Assembly: GCA_937885465.1 (NCBI GenBank)
Contig: CAKZZM010000154.1
Span: 1 to 64,000, forward strand
Direction of reading: 5' to 3'
Length of the DNA stretch: 64,000 nt
Source of the DNA: an uncultured Bacteroidales bacterium
GTDB lineage: Bacteria; Bacteroidota; Bacteroidia; Bacteroidales; Paludibacteraceae
Shown here: positions 54,616 to 60,886 of the stretch, piece after piece
How positions within the stretch are numbered: position 1 is the stretch's first letter
Layout of the letters: every line of letters begins with the position of its first letter
Notes under the pieces: generated by a model
What the model saw: only the letters and a program-made list of their open reading frames with translations
Told to the model about the DNA's origin: nothing
Databases searched by the model: none
Translations under genes and position numbers: made by a program

Positions 54616-55068
54616 ATGCTTCCGTCATCAAAAGTAAATATTAGAAATAAGCGTGCCTTTTTTGACTATGAGGTACTTGAGCGTTATACTGCCGGTCTCC
54701 AACTATTCGGTACGGAGATTAAGTCGATACGCGAGAGCAAGGCTTCGCTTGCTGACACTTACTGTTCGTTCGAAGGCAGTGAGTTATGGGTGAGAGGTAT
54801 GCATATAGCGCAATATGCCTTCGGGTCGTATAATAACCATGAGGCGAAGCGGAACAGGAAACTGCTTCTTAACAAAAGAGAGTTAAGGAAGTTGGAAAAG
54901 GCAGTAAAAGATACGGGGAAGACTATCATTCCGCTGTCGCTTTTTATTAATGAGAAAGGACTTGCCAAATTGGAGATTGCCCTTTGTCAGGGCAAGCATA
55001 CCTACGATAAGCGTCAGGCTCTGAGAGAGAAAGACGATAGGCGAGAAATGGTGGAAAGTGGATGGTAG
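54616..55068 (+). CDS. smpB: SsrA-binding protein SmpB
   Basis: The protein has 150 residues from the ATG at 54616 (MLPSSKVNIRNKRAFFDYEV). The frame is open upstream but there it translates repeat DNA. The SmpB fold is complete: YTAGLQLFGTEIKSIRESKA, EGSELWVRGMHIAQYAFGSY, RKLLLNKRELRKLEKAV, PLSLFINEKGLAKLEIALC and KHTYDKRQALREKDDRRE. It binds tmRNA and rescues stalled ribosomes. The final residues MVESGW and the TAG stop come from a family K/C junction, so the usual short basic tail is replaced. Confidence 0.93.
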   Translation: MLPSSKVNIRNKRAFFDYEVLERYTAGLQLFGTEIKSIRESKASLADTYCSFEGSELWVRGMHIAQYAFGSYNNHEAKRNRKLLLNKRELRKLEKAVKDTGKTIIPLSLFINEKGLAKLEIALCQGKHTYDKRQALREKDDRREMVESGW

Positions 55069-55094
55069 AGACGGTCTTTTCGACCGTCTCTCAA
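55065..55094 (+). repeat. Family C element containing the smpB stop codon
   Basis: GTAGAGACGGTCTTTTCGAC and its mirror CCGTCTCTC. The TAG of GGTAGAG ends smpB. Confidence 0.88.
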
Positions 55095-55130
55095 AGAAGT
55101 CGAAAGTTACAGTAAATAGAAAATAAATAT

Positions 55131-56657
55131 ATGAGTAAAGCATTATTAATGATTCTCGACGGCTGGGGAATCGGACACAAAGACAAAGCCGATGCGATAA
55201 GTCAGACCTCTACCCCTCACTGGGATAAGTTACTTGCAGATTATCCTAATTCTCAACTTCAGGCGAGTGGCGAGAATGTAGGTCTGCCTGATGGTCAGAT
55301 GGGTAATTCTGAGGTCGGGCACCTCAATATAGGTGCGGGGCGCGTTGTTTATCAAGACCTCGTTAAGATTAATCGTGCCTGCAAAGATGGCAGTATAATG
55401 CAGAACCCTGAGATACAGGCTGCATATTCGTATGCTAAAGAGAGCGGCAAGCAACTGCATATCATGGGTCTGACATCTGATGGCGGTGTGCACTCTTCTT
55501 TGGAGCACCTCTTTTTTCTTTGCGACATCGCCAAGGAATATGGTCTGCAAGGTAAGACTTTTATCCACTGTTTCATGGATGGCAGGGATACCGATCCCCG
55601 TTCGGGCATAGGTTTCATTGACCAACTTGAGGCTCATTGCGCTCGGTCGGCAGGTGAGATAGCTTCTATCTGCGGTCGTTTTTATGCTATGGACCGCGAT
55701 AAGCGTTGGGAGCGAATCAAAGAAGGATATGATTTGCTTGTGAGCGGCAAAGGTGCTGAGTTCGAGAATATGCATGAGGCCATGCAGGCAAGTTACGACA
55801 GCGGAGTGACGGATGAGTTTATTAAACCGATAGTACGTATGCGTGGTGGTAAACCGCTTGCAACGATAGAGGAGGGGGATGTGGTAATCTTCTTTAACTA
55901 TCGCAACGACCGCGCCAAAGAGATAACGATAGCCCTCACGCAGCAGGAAATGCCGGAGCATGGAATGCATACCATTAAGAATCTGCACTATTGTTGCATG
56001 ACGCCTTACGACTCTTCGTTCACGGGACTGCATATCCTCTTCCCGAAAGAGAATGTGAACAATACCTTAGGTGAGATAGTCTCAAAGGCGGGCATGAAAC
56101 AGTTGCGCATTGCCGAAACGGAGAAGTTTGCACATGTTACCTTCTTCTTCTCAGGAGGGCGTGAAGCGGAATTCGAAGGTGAGGACCGTATTCTTATACC
56201 TTCACCTAAGGTACCTACATACGACCTGCAGCCGATGATGTCTGCACCTGAAGTAACGATAGCCTTGCGCGACGCATTGAACTCGCAGAAATATGACTGC
56301 ATCATTCTCAATTATGCCAATGGCGATATGGTCGGACATACGGGCGTGTATAATTCCATTCAGCAGGCAATAACGGCGATAGATATATGCGTAAATGAGA
56401 CGGTTGAGGCAGCGCGCCGTAACGGCTATGAGGTGATTATCATTGCTGACCATGGTAACTGCGATCATGCAATCAACGATGACGGTACGCCTAATACTGC
56501 TCACTCACTCAACCCTGTGCCGTTCGTGTATATAAGCGATAATAAGGACGCAAAGGTTGAGAACGGTATCCTTGCCGATGTGGCACCGTCGCTCTGCCAT
56601 ATTCTTGGTATTGAGCAGCCACAGGAGATGACGGGCCATTGCCTGATTAGAAAGTAA
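55131..56657 (+). CDS. gpmI: 2,3-bisphosphoglycerate-independent phosphoglycerate mutase
   Basis: The protein has 508 residues, full length for the family. Metal and phospho-serine site: LLMILDGWGIGHKDKADAIS and GQMGNSEVGHLNIGAGR (catalytic Ser in GNSEVGH). Further motifs are GLTSDGGVHSSLEHL, HCFMDGRDTDPRSG, FFNYRNDRAKEI, NYANGDMVGHTG and IIADHGNCDHAI. It interconverts 3- and 2-phosphoglycerate in glycolysis with two Mn ions. No insertion interrupts it, even though the genes on both sides carry repeats. Confidence 0.97.
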   Translation: MSKALLMILDGWGIGHKDKADAISQTSTPHWDKLLADYPNSQLQASGENVGLPDGQMGNSEVGHLNIGAGRVVYQDLVKINRACKDGSIMQNPEIQAAYSYAKESGKQLHIMGLTSDGGVHSSLEHLFFLCDIAKEYGLQGKTFIHCFMDGRDTDPRSGIGFIDQLEAHCARSAGEIASICGRFYAMDRDKRWERIKEGYDLLVSGKGAEFENMHEAMQASYDSGVTDEFIKPIVRMRGGKPLATIEEGDVVIFFNYRNDRAKEITIALTQQEMPEHGMHTIKNLHYCCMTPYDSSFTGLHILFPKENVNNTLGEIVSKAGMKQLRIAETEKFAHVTFFFSGGREAEFEGEDRILIPSPKVPTYDLQPMMSAPEVTIALRDALNSQKYDCIILNYANGDMVGHTGVYNSIQQAITAIDICVNETVEAARRNGYEVIIIADHGNCDHAINDDGTPNTAHSLNPVPFVYISDNKDAKVENGILADVAPSLCHILGIEQPQEMTGHCLIRK

Positions 56658-56663
56658 CAGGTC

Positions 56664-56725
56664 TAATTTGTCCTTTGTACATTGTACATTGTCCATTTGT
56701 ACATTGTACATTGTCCCTTTGTACA
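56664..56725. repeat. Family F array
   Basis: Tandem TTTGTACATTGTACATTGTC units (three) lie between gpmI and the small membrane protein. Confidence 0.88.
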
Positions 56726-56732
56726 TAATTTG

Positions 56733-57011
56733 ATGCGTCGATTAGATAAATACTCAGTAGGAATAGTGCTTGGCTTGCTATTGCCGGCACTGTTCTGCTA
56801 TGTATATATATCGAGGTTTAATCTGTGGGGTGTATTGAAAGCATTTGACTTCTCCGCCAACAGTGTGCTGAGCAAAATGATGATGCTATCGGTGTTTCCT
56901 AATATGGCGCTGCTCTTTCTCTTTTATGAGATGGACCTATGGCGTTTGGCGAAGGGAGTGTTGATAGGTGCCTTCCCGTATATTATTGCTGCTATTTGGT
57001 TTACTATATGA
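56733..57011 (+). CDS. Small integral membrane protein coupled to lpxB
   Basis: The protein has 92 residues from the ATG at 56733 (MRRLDKYSVGIVLGLLLPAL). An upstream in-frame start would translate family F repeats. Three hydrophobic segments are at about 8-28, 46-63 and 72-92. The stop overlaps the lpxB start (ATGA), so the pair is translationally coupled. Such a small protein before lpxB is seen in Bacteroidales genomes. Function is unknown, perhaps lipid A-related. Confidence 0.7.
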   Translation: MRRLDKYSVGIVLGLLLPALFCYVYISRFNLWGVLKAFDFSANSVLSKMMMLSVFPNMALLFLFYEMDLWRLAKGVLIGAFPYIIAAIWFTI

Positions 57012-58432
57012 CGGTATTCCTTATAGCAGGTGAGGCATCGGGCGACACGCATGCTGCCCGACTGATGCAGGCAATGAAAGTATTGCAAAGCGATATCCGC
57101 TTTGTCGGATTAGGCGGTGATGCGATGAGACGCGAGGGAGCGGTGCTCTATCAAGACTACCGTGAGATGGCTTTTATGGGGATATTTGCCGTGCTGAGCA
57201 ATTTGAGTAAGGTGAGGCGTAATTTCAAGATTGCCCGCGAAGCACTGCTGAAAGAGAAGCCGGATGTGCTGATATTGATTGATTATCCCTCGTTTAACCT
57301 GCGGATGGCGCAGTTCTGCCGTGAGCATCTGCCTGCTACTCGTATCGTCTATTATATCCCGCCCAAAGTATGGGCATGGAAGCGCTGGAGAGTACATAAG
57401 ATTGCTCGTCTGTGTGACGAGGTGTTAGGTATATTCCCTTTCGAACCGGATTTTTACTCGCGATATGGTTACAAATGTACTTATATAGGCAATCCTACAG
57501 TGGAGGAGGTAACGAGTACAGAGTGGAGAACGTCTGAGAACGTTCAAAAAAAGGCGGAGAGGGCAGGGGAAGAAAGCGATTTAGCGAACGGCAATTCGAG
57601 AATTATCGCTGTTCTGCCGGGCTCTCGGCGAAGTGAGATAGAACATTGTCTGCGAAAAATGGTTGAAGCCGCACAATTGGCAGCACCCGGTTATGATATT
57701 GTTGTGGCAGGTGCTGAGGGGCAAAGCAGAGAATTATATGAGCAACAACTAAAAATATCCGGGGGGTTGGACCCCTCCGCTCCGTCAAGAGACAGTGGAG
57801 AACGTCTGAGAACGTCTGGCGGTAGATACGGTGGAAAACACCATCTCTCAAATAGTGGAGAACGTCTGAGAACGTCTGGCGACTCTGCACCAAAGGTGAG
57901 GGTGGTGTTTGGCAGTACTCATGATATATTAAGGCAGGCGGACGCTGCTATTATCAATTCGGGAACGGCAACGCTTGAGGGTGCATTGCTAAGGTGTCCG
58001 CAGGTGGCTGTATATCATATCGCTGTGCCTCACGCTATATTATTTAGCAGGTTGTTGTTCAGCAGTCCGTATTTTACTCTGCCTAATATCCTGCTTCAGA
58101 GAGAGGTAATCTCGGAACTGATAGGTTACCGATTTACGGTTCAGCGAACGGCAGATGAACTGAGGAAACTATTGCAAACTGATGAAAGACAGTGGCGAAT
58201 GTCAGAGAACGTTCATAACTCTCGTCTTTATAATGTCGGCATTAAATGCCGACGTTTGGAGCGGAGCTCGTCTGAGAACGTTCAAAAAGAGTCCTCCGCT
58301 CCTTTCGGGACCGGCGAGACCGAGAGCGCGAGACAAAGGCAATTGCAAGGCTATGAAGAGATAGCAAATATGCTTGGAAAGCAAAACGCCGCGGAGACTG
58401 CTGCAAAAATTATACTGAAACATCGAGAGTGA
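57008..58432 (+). CDS. lpxB: Lipid-A-disaccharide synthase with three repeat-encoded insertions
   Basis: The protein has 474 residues against about 380 usual for the family. The start at 57008 gives VFLIAGEASGDTHAARLMQA, the family's N-terminal signature. Further motifs are YIPPKVWAWKRWRVHKIARL, GNPTVEE, IAVLPGSRRSEIEHCLRKMV and INSGTATLEGALLRCPQVAVY. LpxB joins UDP-diacylglucosamine and lipid X in lipid A synthesis. The surplus maps to about 172-190 (WRTSENVQKK), 263-296 (SGERLRTSG twice) and 395-440 (WRMSENV, NVGIKCRR, SSSENVQ). All lie outside the core motifs listed. As lipid A is normally essential, the protein is presumably functional. Confidence 0.92.
   Translation: MTVFLIAGEASGDTHAARLMQAMKVLQSDIRFVGLGGDAMRREGAVLYQDYREMAFMGIFAVLSNLSKVRRNFKIAREALLKEKPDVLILIDYPSFNLRMAQFCREHLPATRIVYYIPPKVWAWKRWRVHKIARLCDEVLGIFPFEPDFYSRYGYKCTYIGNPTVEEVTSTEWRTSENVQKKAERAGEESDLANGNSRIIAVLPGSRRSEIEHCLRKMVEAAQLAAPGYDIVVAGAEGQSRELYEQQLKISGGLDPSAPSRDSGERLRTSGGRYGGKHHLSNSGERLRTSGDSAPKVRVVFGSTHDILRQADAAIINSGTATLEGALLRCPQVAVYHIAVPHAILFSRLLFSSPYFTLPNILLQREVISELIGYRFTVQRTADELRKLLQTDERQWRMSENVHNSRLYNVGIKCRRLERSSSENVQKESSAPFGTGETESARQRQLQGYEEIANMLGKQNAAETAAKIILKHRE
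57522..57545 (+). repeat. In-frame family A copy in lpxB (site 1)
   Basis: GAACGTCTGAGAACGTTC variant, read as WRTSENV. Confidence 0.9.
57794..57877 (+). repeat. In-frame A-C-A block in lpxB (site 2)
   Basis: Two GTGGAGAACGTCTGAGAACG copies flank a C-like palindrome (GATACGGTGG...CCATCTC). They are read as SGERLRTSG, GRYGGKHHLSN, SGERLRTSG. Confidence 0.9.
58190..58283 (+). repeat. In-frame A-B-A block in lpxB (site 3)
   Basis: A diverged A, family B (GTCGGCATTAAATGCCGAC) and another A. The A-B-A order matches intergenic cassettes at 16116-16208 and 48713-48808. Confidence 0.88.
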
Positions 58433-58472
58433 TACCTTCGTACCTCGTACATTAGTCCTTCGTACTTCGTCC
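58433..58472. repeat. Family F remnant
   Basis: CCTTCGTACCTCGTACATTA and TCCTTCGTACTTCGTCC lie directly after the lpxB stop. Confidence 0.75.
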
Positions 58473-58495
58473 GACACTCTAACTACTATACGATT

Positions 58496-59581
58496 ATGTT
58501 ACTACTTTTTATATTTTTAATTTCAGCATTAGTTATTTCTTTTCTATGCTCTATCTTAGAGTCTTCGCTTCTCTCGACCACTTTTTCGTATTTGCAGATG
58601 AAGGAGGATGAGGGCGATAAGGCTGCTGTGCGATTGAAGCAGTACAAGCAGGAGAGTGAGCGTCCGCTCGCTGCTATCCTGTCGCTGAATACGATAGCAA
58701 ACACTATAGGTGCTGCCGGCATAGGACAACAGGCAACATTAATCTTCGGCAGTAAGTGGTTTGGCTTGGTATCGGCAATAACAACTATTCTTATTCTTGT
58801 TTTTTCAGAGATTATCCCAAAGACCATCGGTTCTACTTATTGGCGATCGCTCACCGCTTTTACTGCTAATACTCTTAGGGTGCTGATTTTTATTATGTTC
58901 CCTGTTGTGTGGTGTGTGGAAAAGATAACTCAGATGATAACGCCGAAAGATGCCGAGGAGGCGTCCGTATCAAGAGAAGAAGTGAGCGCAATGGCGAATG
59001 TGGGAGAAGAAGAGGGAGTGTTTGATGAGGATGAGAATAAGATTATTCAGAATATCATTAAGTTGGACGATGTTAAGGCTTACGATATTATGACACCTCG
59101 CGTCGTTTGTGCTACGGCACCGGAAACGATGACTCTGCAAGATTTTTATAAAGAAGACCGCTATGATCACTTCTCTCGTATCCCCGTATATGCTGACTCT
59201 CCTGAGTTTATCACGGGTTATGTACTTCGTTCTGATGCGCTTGAGATGCTGGCAGAGGATAAGTTCCATATTCGTCTTGGTGATATTAAGCGTCCTCTGC
59301 CTTACTTCAATGAGGAGACCGCTATACCCGATATATGGGACGCGCTGATAGAGCATAAGGAGCAGATTTCCATCGTTATTGATGAATATGGTGCGATGCA
59401 GGGAATATTAACGCTTGAAGATGTAATCGAAACGGTCTTCGGACTGGAGATTACCGACGAGAACGATCAGTTCACTGATATGCAGCAGTATGCCCGTGAG
59501 CGTTGGCAGCAGAGGCAAAAACGCTTCCAGACGGTCAGCATTCCGAAAGTAGAAAGTGAAAAGTTGAAAGTTGAAAGTTGA
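58496..59581 (+). CDS. CNNM/CorC-family membrane transporter (hemolysin-like)
   Basis: The protein has 361 residues. The CNNM (DUF21) membrane domain (~1-170) has three to four helices and the signature SILESSLLSTTFSYLQMKE, with LSLNTIANTIGAAGIGQQAT and FSEIIPKTIGSTYWRSL. Two CBS domains (~200-325) bind adenosine nucleotides (DIMTPRVVCAT, IPVYADSPEFITGYVLRSDA, IDEYGAMQGILTLEDVIETV). This family exports Mg or Co ions. The C-terminal transporter-associated domain is missing or replaced. The end KVESEKLKVES and the stop derive from family K tandem repeats. Confidence 0.87.
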   Translation: MLLLFIFLISALVISFLCSILESSLLSTTFSYLQMKEDEGDKAAVRLKQYKQESERPLAAILSLNTIANTIGAAGIGQQATLIFGSKWFGLVSAITTILILVFSEIIPKTIGSTYWRSLTAFTANTLRVLIFIMFPVVWCVEKITQMITPKDAEEASVSREEVSAMANVGEEEGVFDEDENKIIQNIIKLDDVKAYDIMTPRVVCATAPETMTLQDFYKEDRYDHFSRIPVYADSPEFITGYVLRSDALEMLAEDKFHIRLGDIKRPLPYFNEETAIPDIWDALIEHKEQISIVIDEYGAMQGILTLEDVIETVFGLEITDENDQFTDMQQYARERWQQRQKRFQTVSIPKVESEKLKVES

Positions 59582-59706
59582 AAGTTGAAAGTGCGGGCAG
59601 AGCCCTAAAGTAGATGGTAGAGATGGTCTTTTCGACCGTCTCTCAAGGAAGTCAGGGCGGATTCCTAAAGTGGATGGTAGAGACGGTCTTTTCGACCGTC
59701 TCTCAA
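59546..59706. repeat. Composite cassette K-I-C-I(variant)-C
   Basis: Tandem AGTTGAAAG units (including the stop of the CNNM gene), GCGGGCAGAGCCCTAAAG, family C at 59616-59646, a diverged I (GGCGGATTCCTAAAG) and a second C at 59674-59706. The last two C copies share the phase TGGTAGAGA. Confidence 0.9.
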
Positions 59707-59728
59707 AGAAGTAGAAATACGCTAATAG

Positions 59729-59760
59729 AAAAGCAGCGAAGTGTGCACTTCGCTGCTTTT
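59729..59760. terminator. Bidirectional intrinsic terminator
   Basis: Perfect 15-bp arms AAAAGCAGCGAAGTG and CACTTCGCTGCTTTT around a 2-nt centre, with A-rich left and T-rich right ends. It serves the CNNM gene (plus) and tRNA-Arg (minus). Confidence 0.88.
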
Positions 59761-59766
59761 GTTATG

Positions 59767-59840
59767 TGATCCCGGTGGGACTCAAACCCACGACCTTCAG
59801 AACCGGAATCTGACGCTCTATTCAACTAAGCTACGGAACC
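59767..59840 (-). tRNA. tRNA-Arg (anticodon CCG)
   Basis: The 74-nt cloverleaf reads GGTTCCG / TA / GCTT-loop-GAGC / stem TCAGA with loop TTCCGGT and stem TCTGA / T-arm GTGGGTTTGAGTCCCAC / CGGGATC with discriminator A. The anticodon at loop positions 3-5 is CCG, decoding CGG. The T-loop holds TTGAGTC. The 3' CCA is not encoded. Confidence 0.93.
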
Positions 59841-59967
59841 ATAAGAACTCTCCCCTTTGTCGGGCGGAGGACTTATTCTTTCTTCTATATAACAAATGTG
59901 TTATACACCTTACTAAAGTTTCCTACTTATTTTGCCAAAAATTTTAATTTTTGGATAATTGTGGGTA

Positions 59968-60019
59968 GTAGCGAACGTCTCCGAACGTTCAACGTAGTGG
60001 AGAACGTCTCCGAACGTTC
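59968..60019 (+). repeat. Two family A copies
   Basis: GCGAACGTCTCCGAACGTTC and GAGAACGTCTCCGAACGTTC lie 28 bases apart in the region upstream of tRNA-Arg. The adjoining 59841-59967 is AT-rich with no recognisable gene. Confidence 0.9.
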
Positions 60020-60049
60020 AATTGTGGGTAATTGTTGACCAAAAACCAA

Positions 60050-60181
60050 AAAAAACGTAGTTTTTTCGCCAAATTCGTCTAATACGCCGACAAAAAAATA
60101 ATAAGTTGTTGATTCTCTGATGTGGGAAACTTCAGTACCTTACTTGCTTCGGTCGCGAGCGGGGGTGCTCACGCTCCTATA
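60050..60181 (-). ncRNA. Candidate small non-coding RNA
   Basis: A strong promoter (60188-60218) points into a stretch without a reading frame. The predicted RNA starts near GGAGCGTGAGCACCCCCGCT, where CGTGAGC pairs with GCTCGCG around an ACCCCC loop. It continues with GGTACTGAAGTTTCCCACAT and reaches an A-run/T-run hairpin (AAAAAACTACGTTTTTT) about 130 nt later. GC content is high at the 5' end and low after it. No known RNA family is recognised. It could alternatively be a long leader of the tRNA transcript. Confidence 0.45.
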
Positions 60182-60187
60182 TCAATG

Positions 60188-60218
60188 CAAAGGTACTGTT
60201 TTTTTTTGAATAGTGCAA
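60188..60218 (-). promoter_or_regulatory. Bacteroidota promoter of the ncRNA candidate
   Basis: On the minus strand TTG, 20 bases, TACCTTTG. Confidence 0.75.
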
Positions 60219-60236
60219 GAAAATAATTCAATTTTT

Positions 60237-60334
60237 GAACGTTTACAGACGTTCTCCACAGCACTTATATCCGTCTTTATAAAGTCGGCATTGAATGCCG
60301 ACTAAAGTCCGAACGTTCAGAGACGTTCTTCACT
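60237..60334. repeat. Composite cassette A-B-A at the 3' end of the HMA gene
   Basis: Reverse A (GAACGTTTACAGACGTTCTC), B with GTCGGCATTGAATGCCGAC, and reverse A (GAACGTTCAGAGACGTTC). The last one contains the stop codon of the HMA gene. Confidence 0.88.
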
Positions 60335-60736
60335 TTGCGGAATGGAGGCTCCGGAATCGGCATCGGTTTCCGTTTGTGTGTTCAGTTTTTGCTCTTTGGC
60401 AGGCGAAGTCGCGCTTGCATTTGTCTTGCTTTGTGTCAGTGCTTCTGTGGCGGCGGTATTGACTGTGGCGGGTTTGCCGATGGCTTTGAACGCCTCTTGC
60501 AGGGTTCCGATATCGGTTTTGTTAGCATCATAGACAATGGTTACCTGCTTTTTGTCAAGGTCGCAGATGAGGTCTTTCACGCCTTTCTCAAAAGCGATAT
60601 TTTTCTCTATTTTTTTGATGCAGGCATCGCAGTGTAGCTCTACATCGAACACGATTGTCCGTTTGTCTGTCTTAGCGGCAAAAAGAGTGCTAAGAGATAG
60701 GGCAATAGCACAGAGTGTTGTAAGGAAATAACGCAT
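60317..60736 (-). CDS. Periplasmic heavy-metal-associated (HMA) domain protein
   Basis: The protein has 139 residues with a signal peptide (YFLTTLCAIALSLSTLFA). The HMA domain at ~25-95 carries the metal-binding motif ELHCDACIKKIEKNI (CxxC), so copper or a similar soft metal is likely bound. The tail is Ser/Thr/Ala-rich. It lies behind the TonB receptor on the same strand, separated by two family A copies. The last residues SEERL and the TGA stop are provided by a family A element. Confidence 0.85.
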   Translation of the reverse strand: MRYFLTTLCAIALSLSTLFAAKTDKRTIVFDVELHCDACIKKIEKNIAFEKGVKDLICDLDKKQVTIVYDANKTDIGTLQEAFKAIGKPATVNTAATEALTQSKTNASATSPAKEQKLNTQTETDADSGASIPQSEERL

Positions 60737-60757
60737 AATATTCTGTTTTTTTAGTTT

Positions 60758-60812
60758 GAACGTTCAGAGACGTTCTCCACTACCGTTGAACGTTCAGAGA
60801 CGTTCTCCACTA
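60758..60812 (-). repeat. Two family A copies between receptor and HMA genes
   Basis: Two GAACGTTCAGAGACGTTC units lie 30 bases apart. Confidence 0.9.
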
Positions 60813-60886
60813 CGGCTGTGTTCAGTTTCTAAAATCCGTTAGTATCCGTGTGGAATAAATAGTTAAAGTAATTTTTCGAAGTAACC

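Noticed and set aside
55230..56033. Minus-strand frame of 267 codons opposite gpmI
   Set aside because: It lies within gpmI, whose motifs are complete on the plus strand. It shows no domain and no promoter.
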